Counted from the first letter of the stretch, positions 17,413 through 25,949 are shown. The stretch: DNA of 64,000 bases from SIG454 sp045578465 (GCA_045578465.1 JAZNKJ010000029.1:42576-106575), one strand, 5' to 3'. Translations and numbers: made by a program. Notes: a model not told the origin generated them from the letters alone.

Positions 17413-19149
17413 TTAGAACTTTGGTCTTGCTGTATAATGAGTATGGAGAAGTTCGTGTGCCTTGTGGCTACCTGGTTCGCCAAAGAACTCAGAATAAAGA
17501 AGCTTGATATCAGGATTTTCGTGACTCTTTCTAAGAGTTGCTCTCTCGTCCTCGCTGTAAATAGCAGCAGCACGAAGAGCTTTAACATCACATTCAGCCT
17601 GTACCTTTGCAGATACGATTGGCTGGCCACCACCTGTTACACAACCACCAGGACAAGCCATGATTTCGATGAAGTGATAGTTTGCTTTACCTTCTCTTAT
17701 ATCATTTAAGAGTTTTCTTGCATTACCAAGGCCTGAAACAACAGCAATTTTAACTTCTGTTCCTGCAACTGTTAAAGTCGCTTCCTTGATACCTTCAGTT
17801 CCGCGAACTGCTTCATATTCAACCTTATCAAAGGTCTTGCCTTCTAAGATTTCAGTCACAGTTCTGAGAGCTGCTTCCATAACACCGCCTGTTGCACCAA
17901 AGATAACACCAGCGCCAGTTGCTTCTTCAAATGGATTATCAAACTTTTCTTCGGGAAGCTCTGTAAATCTGATACCTGCCTGCTTAATCATTCTTGCAAG
18001 CTCACGAGTTGAGATAACGAAATCAACATCACGGTATTTAGCTTCCATTTCAGGTCTGCCTGCCTCAAATTTCTTAGCGATACAAGGCATAACAGAAACA
18101 ACAACGATTTTTGCAGGGTCAATGCCCATTTTTTCAGCATAGTAAGACTTGATTACTGCACCAAACATCTGGTGAGGAGACTTACAGCTTGAAAGGTTTT
18201 CAAGAAAATCAGGGAAATTATGTTCACAGAACTTAACCCAACCAGGGCTACAAGATGTAATAAGCGGAAGCTTGCCGCCATTTTTAAGTCTGTTAATAAA
18301 TTCTGTTCCCTCTTCCATAATTGTAAGGTCTGCACCTGTATCAGTATCAAACACCTTATCAAATCCCATTCTGCGAAGAGCAGCAGCCATCTGGCCTGTT
18401 ACAGCAGTTCCAATCGGGTAACCGAATTCTTCGCCGAGAGCAACACGAACAGCAGGAGCTGTCTGAACAACAACATACTTGTCTTCATCAGCAATAGCAG
18501 CCCAAACATCTTCTGTGTTGTCCTTTTCACGAAGTGCACCAACAGGACAAGCCGCGATACACTGACCGCAGTTTACACAAGGAACTTCGCCAAGTGACTT
18601 ATTGAAAGGAGAAGCAATTGTTGTTTTAAAGCCTCTCTCTGTTGCATCAATAACAGAAACTGTCTGAATGTTTTTACATACGCTTACGCAACGACGACAA
18701 AGAACACACTTGTTGTTATCTCTAACAATTGACGGAGAAAGCTCGTCAATTGTGTATTCGTTCATTTCGCCCTCATAAGCGATGTCTGTAATACCTAAAT
18801 CCTCAGAAAGTGTCTGAAGCTCACAGTTCTGGTTTCTAACGCAAGTTAAGCACTTTCTGTCGTGGTTTGATAAAATAAGTTCAAGAGTTGCTTTTCTTGC
18901 CGCTCTAACTTTTGGAGTGTTTGTTAAAACTTCGAGGCCTTCAGATACAGGATATACACAAGCCGCCTGAAGAGCTCTTCCTCCTTTGATTTCAACGACA
19001 CACATTCTGCAAGAACCTGTTTCGCTGAGATCCTTTAAGTAACAAAGAGTTGGAATATCAATATTCGCTTCCTTTGCTGCTTGAAGGACTGTATAATTTG
19101 CCGGAACGCTTAAGCTTTGTCCGTTTATCTTAATATTTACATTTTCCAT
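17413..19149 (-). CDS. NADH-linked FeFe-hydrogenase catalytic subunit (HydA/HndD)
   Basis: Produces or consumes H2 at an H-cluster in the cytosol. The 578 residues hold an N-terminal [2Fe-2S] domain (Cys36, 47, 50, 64), a His/Cys-ligated [4Fe-4S] region (about 96-110), two ferredoxin-type [4Fe-4S] clusters (Cys148-158 and Cys191-201), and the H-cluster domain with TSCSPGW (298-304), MPCIAK (354-359) and MACPGGC (497-503), plus the small-subunit-like C-terminal tail. With the NuoF, HndB and NuoE genes upstream it makes a multimeric NAD-dependent, probably electron-bifurcating, hydrogenase. Last gene of the ten-gene operon. Confidence 0.95.
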   Translation of the reverse strand: MENVNIKINGQSLSVPANYTVLQAAKEANIDIPTLCYLKDLSETGSCRMCVVEIKGGRALQAACVYPVSEGLEVLTNTPKVRAARKATLELILSNHDRKCLTCVRNQNCELQTLSEDLGITDIAYEGEMNEYTIDELSPSIVRDNNKCVLCRRCVSVCKNIQTVSVIDATERGFKTTIASPFNKSLGEVPCVNCGQCIAACPVGALREKDNTEDVWAAIADEDKYVVVQTAPAVRVALGEEFGYPIGTAVTGQMAAALRRMGFDKVFDTDTGADLTIMEEGTEFINRLKNGGKLPLITSCSPGWVKFCEHNFPDFLENLSSCKSPHQMFGAVIKSYYAEKMGIDPAKIVVVSVMPCIAKKFEAGRPEMEAKYRDVDFVISTRELARMIKQAGIRFTELPEEKFDNPFEEATGAGVIFGATGGVMEAALRTVTEILEGKTFDKVEYEAVRGTEGIKEATLTVAGTEVKIAVVSGLGNARKLLNDIREGKANYHFIEIMACPGGCVTGGGQPIVSAKVQAECDVKALRAAAIYSEDERATLRKSHENPDIKLLYSEFFGEPGSHKAHELLHTHYTARPKF

Positions 19150-19164
19150 AGCAAAAGTTCCTCC

Positions 19165-20958
19165 TTAATGTTTCTCAATAGCGCCAAACTTACAGCTATC
19201 CATACATACGCCACACTTAATACACTTGTCTGGGTCAATTACGAATGGAGATTTAATCTCGCCGGAAATTGCACCAACAGGACACTTTCTTGCACAAAGA
19301 CTACATCCCTTACACTTATCAGCAACAATTTCGTATTTAACAAGCTTCTTACATACGCCTGCAGGACAAGTCTTATCCTTAACATGGGCAATATACTCGT
19401 CACGGAAATAACGGAGTGTGCTGAGAACCGGGTTTGGAGCTGTCTGACCGAGACCGCAAAGTGAAGAATTCTTAATTGTATAACAGAGTTCTTCAAGTCT
19501 GTCAAGATCTTCCATTGTTCCTTTACCATCTGTAATCTTTTCTAATAATTCATAAAGTCTCTTTGTACCAATTCGACAAGGAGTACATTTACCGCAGGAT
19601 TCATCAACAGTAAATTCAAGGAAGAATTTAGCGATGTCAACCATACAGTTGTCTTCGTCCATAACGATAAGACCACCACTACCCATCATTGAGCCAATTT
19701 CGATAAGAGAATCGTAGTCAATTGGAGTGTCAATAAGGTGAGCAGGGATACAACCGCCTGACGGACCACCTGTCTGCGCTGCCTTAAACTTCTTACCATT
19801 TGGGATACCTCCACCGATTTCTTCAACGATTTCGCGGAGTGTTGTTCCCATAGGAATTTCAACAAGACCTGTGTTGTTTATCTTACCACCAAGAGCAAAT
19901 ACCTTAGTACCCTTAGACTTTTCAGTTCCCATTGATCTAAACCAGTCAACGCCGTTTAAGATAATCTGAGGAACATTTGCATAAGTTTCAACATTGTTAA
20001 GAAGGGTTGGCTTACCCCAGAGACCCTTTACAGCAGGGAACGGTGGACGCGGACGAGGTTCGCCTCTCTTACCTTCAATAGAGGTAATAAGTGCTGTTTC
20101 TTCACCACAAACGAAAGCACCTGCACCAAGACGGATGTCAAGGTCAAAATCAAAGCCTGTTCCAAAAATATCTTTACCAAGTAATCCATATTCTCTTGCT
20201 TGATTTATAGCAATTCTAAGTCTGTCAACAGCAATTGGATATTCCGCTCTTATATAGATATAACCCTGATTTGCACCAACCGCATAACCGGCAATCGCCA
20301 TAGCTTCAATAATACAGTGTGGGTCACCTTCCAAGATAGAACGGTCCATAAATGCACCCGGGTCACCTTCATCGGCGTTACAAGCAACATATTTCTGGTC
20401 GCCCTGTGCCTTGTATGTGAAGTCCCATTTCATACCTGTTGTGAAGCCACCGCCACCACGGCCACGGAGACCTGAGTCCTTAATAAGCTGGATAACTTCT
20501 TCCTGGCTCATTTCAGTAAGAACTTTACCAAGTGCCTGATAACCGTCAGCTGCGATATATTCATCAATGTTTTCAGGGTTTATAACACCGCAGTTACGAA
20601 GAGCAACACGCTTTTGCTTTGCATAGAAGTTAGTTTCGTTAATAGACTTAACACCATCTTCTTCAACAGTTTCATGGTATAAAAGTCTTGTAACAATACG
20701 GCCTTTTAAAAGGTGTTCTTCAACGATTTCCTTAATGTCTTCTACTTCAACACGGCTGTAGAAAGCACCCTCTGGATACACAACTACAATCGGGCCAAGA
20801 GCACAAAGTCCGAAACAACCTGTCTGAACAACTTTAACTTCGTTTTCAATACCGTTAGCTTTAAGCTGATTCTCAAACTCAGCCTGGATCTTTTTTGAGC
20901 CTGAAGAAGTACAGCCTGTACCACCACAAATCAATACATGAGATCTGTATATATTCAT
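19165..20958 (-). CDS. Hydrogenase NADH-binding flavoprotein subunit (NuoF/HndC/HydB)
   Basis: Transfers electrons between NAD(H) and the hydrogenase clusters. The 597 residues begin with a thioredoxin-like [2Fe-2S] domain (Cys11, Cys16, then TGCFGLC), followed by the NuoF core with RGGGGFTTGMKW and NADEGDPGAFMDR for NADH and FMN, an SLBB domain, the ESCGKCTPCRIG [4Fe-4S] site, and a C-terminal 2x[4Fe-4S] ferredoxin domain. This long form is the one found in bifurcating hydrogenases. It lies 15 bases ahead of hydA. Confidence 0.95.
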   Translation of the reverse strand: MNIYRSHVLICGGTGCTSSGSKKIQAEFENQLKANGIENEVKVVQTGCFGLCALGPIVVVYPEGAFYSRVEVEDIKEIVEEHLLKGRIVTRLLYHETVEEDGVKSINETNFYAKQKRVALRNCGVINPENIDEYIAADGYQALGKVLTEMSQEEVIQLIKDSGLRGRGGGGFTTGMKWDFTYKAQGDQKYVACNADEGDPGAFMDRSILEGDPHCIIEAMAIAGYAVGANQGYIYIRAEYPIAVDRLRIAINQAREYGLLGKDIFGTGFDFDLDIRLGAGAFVCGEETALITSIEGKRGEPRPRPPFPAVKGLWGKPTLLNNVETYANVPQIILNGVDWFRSMGTEKSKGTKVFALGGKINNTGLVEIPMGTTLREIVEEIGGGIPNGKKFKAAQTGGPSGGCIPAHLIDTPIDYDSLIEIGSMMGSGGLIVMDEDNCMVDIAKFFLEFTVDESCGKCTPCRIGTKRLYELLEKITDGKGTMEDLDRLEELCYTIKNSSLCGLGQTAPNPVLSTLRYFRDEYIAHVKDKTCPAGVCKKLVKYEIVADKCKGCSLCARKCPVGAISGEIKSPFVIDPDKCIKCGVCMDSCKFGAIEKH

Positions 20959-20975
20959 CTTTTTGTCCTCCTAAA

Positions 20976-21347
20976 CTATAATTCTTCTGCTTTAATTAAA
21001 TATTCTGCAACAGGTTTCTGGTTGATGATATGTTCTGCAACAATCTTTGCAACCTTATCCTCTGTCATATGAACATAAGTAACTTTTTCCTGACCAGGAA
21101 CAAATACTTCAACGATAGGCTCTAAACGGCACATACCGATACAGCCTGTCTGAGTAACTGTTACATCAGTAAGACCTCTTTTTTCAATCTCTTTTGCAAA
21201 AGCATTAAGAACAGGACGAGCGCCTGCCGCGATACCACAAGTTGCCATTCCGACAACTATTCTTGTGCCGTTTTCGCGTTCTTTACGCATATTAACCTGA
21301 CTTAAAGCTCTGTTACGGATTTCTTGTAATTCTGCCAAACTTTTCAT
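20976..21347 (-). CDS. Thioredoxin-like [2Fe-2S] hydrogenase subunit (HndB-like)
   Basis: A 123-residue thioredoxin-fold ferredoxin. Cysteines in GMATCGIAAG and TQTGCIGMCRLEP form the [2Fe-2S] site. HndB-like subunits accompany NuoF in NAD- or NADP-dependent hydrogenases. AAGGAGG SD; 17 bases before the NuoF gene. Confidence 0.9.
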   Translation of the reverse strand: MKSLAELQEIRNRALSQVNMRKERENGTRIVVGMATCGIAAGARPVLNAFAKEIEKRGLTDVTVTQTGCIGMCRLEPIVEVFVPGQEKVTYVHMTEDKVAKIVAEHIINQKPVAEYLIKAEEL

Positions 21348-21400
21348 AAGTTGACCTCCTTAAAATTTAAATATCCAAACCCCTACTGAGGAGTCATAAT

Positions 21401-21940
21401 TTACTGTAAACTTTCTATTCCTTCATTGATAAATCCATCAATCCATCCAATAACTTCCGGATTATCAAGAGGAACGCCACCTAAAATCTCTCTTATTTCC
21501 TTTGTATCCATTATGAATTCTTTTCCATTCTTAATATGAGAATAAATAAAGTCAATATTGGGAGACCCAGATATTAAAACCGTCATTGTCCCAGCAATGT
21601 CCCCAAGAGGAGCTCTGTCAATTGAATTTAGCTCAAAATCGGCTTTGAGAGTTGTTCCTTCTCCAAGCTTTGAGGTAATTTCAAGACCTCCGCCGCATTG
21701 AACAGCGGCCGCTTCAAAAAGAGAAATTCCCATTCCGACTTTCCTTGTGGTTCTTGTTGTGGAAAACGGATTTTTAACTGTTTTTAAAAACTCTTCGCTC
21801 ATACCACAGCCATCATCAATAATTTCAATAGTAAGGCGGTTTTTCCTTTCGTCTTCATCAATTTTAATTGTTATAAGCTTAGCGTTTGCTTTAACAGAGT
21901 TTTTTGCAATATCCAATATGTGAAGTGATAATTCTTCCAT
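21401..21940 (-). CDS. GHKL-type ATP-binding protein (histidine-kinase-like ATPase)
   Basis: A 179-residue protein with the Bergerat ATPase fold: N box around DIAKNSVKA, G1 box DDGCGM and G2 box KVGMGISLF. It lacks a histidine phosphoacceptor domain, so it is not a stand-alone sensor kinase. The ATG at 21940 (SD AGAGGTG) is preferred over a GTG at 21949 that overlaps the PHP stop codon. Lies in the sensory cassette between PHP and HndB genes, and may act as a kinase or anti-sigma-type switch; no target is visible. Confidence 0.85.
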   Translation of the reverse strand: MEELSLHILDIAKNSVKANAKLITIKIDEDERKNRLTIEIIDDGCGMSEEFLKTVKNPFSTTRTTRKVGMGISLFEAAAVQCGGGLEITSKLGEGTTLKADFELNSIDRAPLGDIAGTMTVLISGSPNIDFIYSHIKNGKEFIMDTKEIREILGGVPLDNPEVIGWIDGFINEGIESLQ

Positions 21941-21945
21941 TAGAA

Positions 21946-22641
21946 TCACCTCTTAAAAATTTCAAGCACATCATTAACATTCAAAAAGGTATCATTTAAA
22001 GAGATGTCTTCAAGATAGTGAGCATCGGAATTTCTAAAAATTTCGTATTTCCGAAGCTCAGGTCTGGCGTTTAGGTAATCCTCTAAAACGCTGACCTTTT
22101 TTGAAACCTCAATGTGCTTTATGTCAAGATTATCAGGGATAAATCCCAGGTTAGTTAAAACGCTGTATGAATGTCTGTCAACATGGGCCGGGATAAATAA
22201 CCCTCCTGCTTCTTTAACCAATTCAAAAACTTTTTCAATAGAAAGAGTTGTTGGAGAAATCAGTAGTTTTTCCTCAATGTCAACTATCTCATCCATCTCA
22301 TTCATTTTAAGCTGTCTGCCAAAAATTTCAGGGCGGTTTTTAATGTCTGGAAGGCTTTCATAAACTGTGTCCGCTACATACTCTGCTGATTTTAAATCAG
22401 GATAGAGAGTTAAAATATGAACCTCTTCCGCAGTTTCAATTTCCATCCCAGGAATAACCTTTATTCCACATTCTTCGCCGACTTTAATAGCAGACGCCAC
22501 ATTTCCGATTGTGTTATGGTCGGAAATTGCAATGACATCAAGTCCACCAAGAGCAGCCATATTTACTATGTTATTCGGTGTCATATCTTCATCTCCGCAA
22601 GGAGACAACGCCGAATGGATATGAAAATCATAATAAATCAT
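21946..22641 (-). CDS. PHP-domain metal-dependent phosphoesterase
   Basis: The 231 residues have all four PHP motifs: FHIHSALSPCGDEDM at the N-terminus, ISDHN, GMEIETAEEVH, PAHVDRHSYS and NSDAHY. Relatives hydrolyse small phosphate esters such as 3',5'-nucleoside bisphosphate or histidinol phosphate, but those substrates are not implied here. It overlaps the DRTGG gene upstream by four bases. Embedded in the hydrogenase sensory cassette. Confidence 0.9.
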   Translation of the reverse strand: MIYYDFHIHSALSPCGDEDMTPNNIVNMAALGGLDVIAISDHNTIGNVASAIKVGEECGIKVIPGMEIETAEEVHILTLYPDLKSAEYVADTVYESLPDIKNRPEIFGRQLKMNEMDEIVDIEEKLLISPTTLSIEKVFELVKEAGGLFIPAHVDRHSYSVLTNLGFIPDNLDIKHIEVSKKVSVLEDYLNARPELRKYEIFRNSDAHYLEDISLNDTFLNVNDVLEIFKR

Positions 22642-22970
22642 TTTAAAATTTCGCCCATTTCATTTGCAATTTCATATGCGCTTTTGGGGCTTTTCAAAAT
22701 GACAATCCCCTCTTCATTGGCTTTACCTAAAACATTTTCGTCAATGCCAACATTTTCGCATAAGATTATGCAGGAAACTTCCGTAAGGGTTGCAACCGCA
22801 AGAATATTTATGTTATTCATAATGGTTATCCACGCATTTTTCTCCTGCGCTTTTCCCATTACACGGCTGAGCAAATCTCCGATATAACAACCGTTTACTT
22901 CCTTGTCCGAATAGCTGGACTCGGTTATTACTTCAAGATTTAGCGCTTTAATAAGCTCTGATACTTTCAT
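22638..22970 (-). CDS. DRTGG-domain protein (copy 2)
   Basis: A 110-residue single-domain protein of the DRTGG type, with the usual GCYIGDLLSRVMGKAQ segment and an Ala-Trp-Ile-Thr strand. DRTGG domains are thought to bind small ligands or nucleotides and occur beside CBS domains and phosphotransacetylase in other proteins. It overlaps the PHP gene by four bases and starts two bases after the hydrogenase-like gene. Function unknown. Confidence 0.85.
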   Translation of the reverse strand: MKVSELIKALNLEVITESSYSDKEVNGCYIGDLLSRVMGKAQEKNAWITIMNNINILAVATLTEVSCIILCENVGIDENVLGKANEEGIVILKSPKSAYEIANEMGEILK

Positions 22971-22972
22971 AT

Positions 22973-24277
22973 CTATCCCTCTTTTTTAAAATCACGATAA
23001 TTCTCGTTAAGTTCAAACAATTCTTTTGCAAGCTCACGGACTTTTTCTCTCATCAAGAAAATACAATCATTCTCGCTTGCAAAACCTCTTACGATATCTT
23101 CGGCAAGAGTTTTGCAAGATGGAGACCCGCAGGAACCGCAATCAAGCTTTGGAAGTCGTTCATAAATCTCTTCCATAAGTTCCATTTTGCGCATTGCCTC
23201 ACCAAGGTCTCTGTCAAGAGGAGCAAAAGTTACGCTTTGAACTTCTTTTTCCCATCTTAAACCATCAACATCAAGATCTTTAATCTCTTTTAGCTGAGGT
23301 TTTTTCTTGGATTGCTGAGAAATTCGGCTTGACGCCAAGAATGGGTTTTCAATATTGAGGGCTCCGCCGCTGCACCCGCTTGGACAAGCAGAAAGCTCAA
23401 CGAAATCAACAGATGTCATTTTCCCGTTTTCAATTTCTTCTAAAACAGTTATAACATTATGTATTTCATCAACCGCAATTGTGTCAACCGAGCCTGTTCC
23501 CAAACATTCTCCACCTGTTCTTGCCCAGAAAATACCTTCATATCCGGAAACAGAAAGATTTTCTTCCTCTTTAATGTCCTCGATAACAGAGATAATTTTC
23601 TTAAAAGCAGACTTTGCGGTTATAACTCCGCTTACATTTGATTTTTCAAGGGTAAGTGGTGACTTTACACTCGTTACCTTCGCAGGGCAAGGGGAAATGA
23701 AGAACACCCCTATCTCCTCAGGAGCAAGGCCCGTTTTCTCAGAGGCTTCACGCCTTGCAAGAATAGCCGCCACCTCCATAGGAGAAATAATATTTAATAC
23801 ATTCCCCAAAAGGTTTGGGAAACGCTCTCTTATAAGCCTTAAAACCGCCGGACAAGCTGAGCTTATAACCGGCTTTTTAGGATTTTCGTTTTCAAGGATA
23901 TATCTTGTTGCGGCGCTGACATATTCAGCACCTCTCGCCACCTCAAAAACATGGTCAAAACCAATCTTTTTAAACGCTGTAAGAATCTGACCTATTGTGA
24001 ACATACTATTGAACTGTCCGTAAAAAGACGGAGCAGGCATAGCAACATTATATTTAAAATCATCAAGCATAGCGAAGGTATCTGCAACAGCAATCTTTGC
24101 ATGAGACTGACAAACGCGAATACACTCTCCGCAGTCAATACAACGCTCTTTAATGATTTTAGCCTTTCCGTTTTGCACTCTTATTGCCTCAGTCGGACAA
24201 TGAGTAATGCAATTCGTACAGCCATGACATTTATTTGTATCTAGTGTAACCGAGTGGAAATATTCCATATTACTCAC
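22973..24277 (-). CDS. Putative sensory FeFe-hydrogenase (HydS-like)
   Basis: The 434 residues carry two N-terminal [4Fe-4S] clusters (Cys17, 20, 23, 27 and Cys46, 49, 52, 56), an Fe-hydrogenase large-subunit domain (about 75-315) and a C-terminal FeS4-type domain (Cys380, 383, 388). H-cluster motifs are altered: SSACPAV (139-145) instead of TSC(C/S)PxW, SPCPAK (195-200) for MPCxxK, and SACPSGC (296-302). Four cluster cysteines (142, 197, 298, 302) remain, but Ala141 occupies the place of a catalytic-type cysteine. This is the pattern of slow, non-prototypical hydrogenases used as H2 sensors. Unlike classic HydS it has no PAS domain. Confidence 0.87.
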   Translation of the reverse strand: MSNMEYFHSVTLDTNKCHGCTNCITHCPTEAIRVQNGKAKIIKERCIDCGECIRVCQSHAKIAVADTFAMLDDFKYNVAMPAPSFYGQFNSMFTIGQILTAFKKIGFDHVFEVARGAEYVSAATRYILENENPKKPVISSACPAVLRLIRERFPNLLGNVLNIISPMEVAAILARREASEKTGLAPEEIGVFFISPCPAKVTSVKSPLTLEKSNVSGVITAKSAFKKIISVIEDIKEEENLSVSGYEGIFWARTGGECLGTGSVDTIAVDEIHNVITVLEEIENGKMTSVDFVELSACPSGCSGGALNIENPFLASSRISQQSKKKPQLKEIKDLDVDGLRWEKEVQSVTFAPLDRDLGEAMRKMELMEEIYERLPKLDCGSCGSPSCKTLAEDIVRGFASENDCIFLMREKVRELAKELFELNENYRDFKKEG

Positions 24278-24278
24278 C

Positions 24279-24689
24279 TCACAGATTTATGACCAATGTC
24301 ACCGTAGTTCCCTTTCCAGGTTCTGTTTCAATATGCATACTGTCAGTATATTTCTTAATATTCGGAAGTCCCATTCCGGCGCCAAACCCAAGCTCGCGTA
24401 TTTCTTCAGTTGCAGTTGAATACCCCTCTTGCATCGCAAGGTCTAAGTTAGGGATACCGGGGCCTTTATCGCGAAAAACAAGAGTAATTTTATTACCCTC
24501 TATTTCCGCTTCACATTCCCCGCCGCCGCCATGCACGATTGTGTTTATTTCCGCCTCATACATAGCAATGGCAACTCTACGGATAATACCTGCGTCAATT
24601 CCAAGCTTTTTTAAAACAGCTTTGAAACTGCTTGAAGCTTCTCCGGCTATGGAGAAATCCTCTCCCGACAAAATATATCTTTTAATCAT
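24279..24689 (-). CDS. RsbW-like ATP-binding protein (anti-sigma/serine kinase type)
   Basis: A 136-residue GHKL ATPase of the RsbW/SpoIIAB kind: N box AMYEAEINTIVHG, G1 box FRDKGPGIP and G2 box GFGAGMGLPNIKK. Such proteins phosphorylate an anti-anti-sigma partner or bind a sigma factor. No STAS or sigma-factor gene is nearby, so its partner may be a DRTGG protein of the same cassette. It overlaps the first DRTGG gene by eight bases. Confidence 0.87.
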   Translation of the reverse strand: MIKRYILSGEDFSIAGEASSSFKAVLKKLGIDAGIIRRVAIAMYEAEINTIVHGGGGECEAEIEGNKITLVFRDKGPGIPNLDLAMQEGYSTATEEIRELGFGAGMGLPNIKKYTDSMHIETEPGKGTTVTLVINL

Positions 24690-25038
24690 TTTTTACACCA
24701 AGGCCTTTGCTATAAAGCAATCCACAAGAAAGATAAAGCGGATAATCTGTCTGAAGAAGACTGATTCCCTTTTCTTTCGCAAGCTCGATAACATCTTCTG
24801 TTGGCATTTTACCTCTTACAAAGCAAACAGCAACAATGTCCATCATCTCAGCTGTGCGGATTACCTGAGAATTGATAAGTCCAGTTAAAAGCATAGTCTG
24901 GTCTTTAACAAAGGCCAAAACATCGCTCATTAAATCACAACCGCAAGCAGTGTGAATTTCTTTCTCATTTAACTGGCTTTCACTCTCGCCACTTAAAACT
25001 TTGGCATTTAAAACAGATTTTACATCAGATAAGCGCAT
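24682..25038 (-). CDS. DRTGG-domain protein (copy 1)
   Basis: A 118-residue single-domain protein, related in layout to copy 2 but clearly diverged (for example CGCDLMSDVLAFVKDQ in place of the GCYIGDLLSRVMGKAQ segment). It lies between nuoE and the RsbW-like gene. Ligand and role are unknown; its position suggests part of the hydrogenase sensory cassette. Confidence 0.83.
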   Translation of the reverse strand: MRLSDVKSVLNAKVLSGESESQLNEKEIHTACGCDLMSDVLAFVKDQTMLLTGLINSQVIRTAEMMDIVAVCFVRGKMPTEDVIELAKEKGISLLQTDYPLYLSCGLLYSKGLGVKND

Positions 25039-25049
25039 CTTTTTACCTC

Positions 25050-25538
25050 TTAATTTCTGTATTTAGCGATAATGCCTTCAATATCATCAACAACAAGTCT
25101 GCCGTAAACATCATCGTTAACTGTTAAAACAGGTGCAAGACCGCAAGCACCAATACAACGGGTTGCATCAATTGAAAAAAGACCGTCAGGAGTACATTCT
25201 CCAACATCAATGCCTAAAATTTCCTTACACTTGTCTAAAATATCGCCTGAGCCTTTAACATAACACGCTGTTCCAAGACAAACACCTATCTGATATTTAC
25301 CCTTTGGATTAATTGAGAACTGGCTATAGAATGTAACTATACCATAAATCTCAGCAAGCGGAACATCAAGACCTTCAGCAATCATTTCCTGAACTTCAAT
25401 AGGGAGATAGCCATAAATTCCCTGTGCTTCATGAAGAACCGGGATAACAGCACCTTCCTGACCTTTATGACTTTCGATAACAGCCATAAGTCTTTCTTCC
25501 TGCTCTTTTGTTCCTTTGAAAGCAATAGTTTCTTTCAT
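25050..25538 (-). CDS. NuoE/HndA-type [2Fe-2S] hydrogenase subunit
   Basis: The 162-residue thioredoxin-like ferredoxin is equivalent to the 24-kDa subunit of complex I. Its [2Fe-2S] cluster is bound by VCLGTACYVKG and TRCIGACGLAPV. Motifs and length match HydC/HndA. It is the first gene of the operon, preceded by an AGGAGGG SD and the Rex-like operator/promoter region. Confidence 0.95.
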   Translation of the reverse strand: MKETIAFKGTKEQEERLMAVIESHKGQEGAVIPVLHEAQGIYGYLPIEVQEMIAEGLDVPLAEIYGIVTFYSQFSINPKGKYQIGVCLGTACYVKGSGDILDKCKEILGIDVGECTPDGLFSIDATRCIGACGLAPVLTVNDDVYGRLVVDDIEGIIAKYRN

Positions 25539-25648
25539 CAGTACAAACCCTCCTATAAGTGAATTATTGAAAGTTTATTTTACCGTAAACTTCCAAACGG
25601 ATTTTCATAAATTTCAATATAGCATACTTCTACCGCTATACCTTTTTA

Positions 25649-25657
25649 ATTATATCA
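25649..25657 (-). promoter_or_regulatory. Extended -10 promoter of the hydrogenase operon
   Basis: Minus-strand TGATATAAT (25657-25649) is a perfect -10 with an upstream TG. No good -35 is found at 17 bases; that place is filled by the Rex-like palindrome. The leader to the nuoE ATG is about 105 bases. Confidence 0.6.
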
Positions 25658-25662
25658 AAAAA

Positions 25663-25680
25663 TTGTGAAAAAATCTACAA
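25663..25680. promoter_or_regulatory. Rex-like operator
   Basis: The 18-base near-palindrome TTGTGAAAAAATCTACAA matches 11 of 14 defined positions of the Rex consensus (TTGTTAA, four bases, TTAACAA). It begins a few bases upstream of the -10 and covers the -35 region of the hydrogenase promoter, where a repressor would block polymerase. Rex senses the NADH/NAD ratio and commonly controls hydrogenase and fermentation genes. No rex gene is in the window. Confidence 0.55.
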
Positions 25681-25780
25681 TTAACTTCTTTTTTTGTTTC
25701 GTCATTTTTACCAAACTTACGCCCAGTTTTTTCGTCAAAATGTCCATTTTTGTTTTTTTCGTAAAATTATCGCCAAACTA

Positions 25781-25809
25781 TTGACTTTTCGGGCATTTCA
25801 AAGTATAAT
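25781..25809 (+). promoter_or_regulatory. Sigma-A promoter of tRNA-Gly
   Basis: -35 TTGACT (25781-25786), 17-base spacer, -10 TATAAT (25804-25809), 16 bases upstream of the tRNA 5' end. Confidence 0.88.
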
Positions 25810-25825
25810 AAGGATACAAATTTTT

Positions 25826-25900
25826 GCGGGAGTGGCTCAGTGGTAGAGCGTCACCTTGCCAAGGTGAACGTCGCGAGTTCGAATCTCGTCTTCCGCTCCA
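25826..25900 (+). tRNA. tRNA-Gly (GCC anticodon)
   Basis: 75 bases with encoded CCA. Acceptor stem GCGGGAG/CTTCCGC, D arm with GGCTCAGTGGTAGAGC, anticodon stem-loop CACCTTGCCAAGGTG giving GCC, and T arm GAGTTCGAATCTC. Single-gene transcript with its own promoter and terminator. Confidence 0.97.
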
Positions 25901-25902
25901 TA

Positions 25903-25938
25903 TCGAAGCAAGCTGACTTTGCTTCGATTTTTTATTTT
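25903..25938 (+). terminator. Terminator of tRNA-Gly
   Basis: Nine-base stem (25903-25911 with 25919-25927), 7-base loop, then a T-rich tail, directly after the tRNA. Confidence 0.88.
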
Positions 25939-25949
25939 AAATAAAATTA

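Noticed and set aside
23355..23990. 211-codon open frame on the plus strand
   Set aside because: It runs antisense to the HydS-like gene, whose Fe-S and H-cluster motifs show it is the real coding frame; no SD or family motif in the antisense frame.
24289..24888. 199-codon plus-strand frame
   Set aside because: Antisense to the RsbW-like and DRTGG genes; no recognisable protein features.
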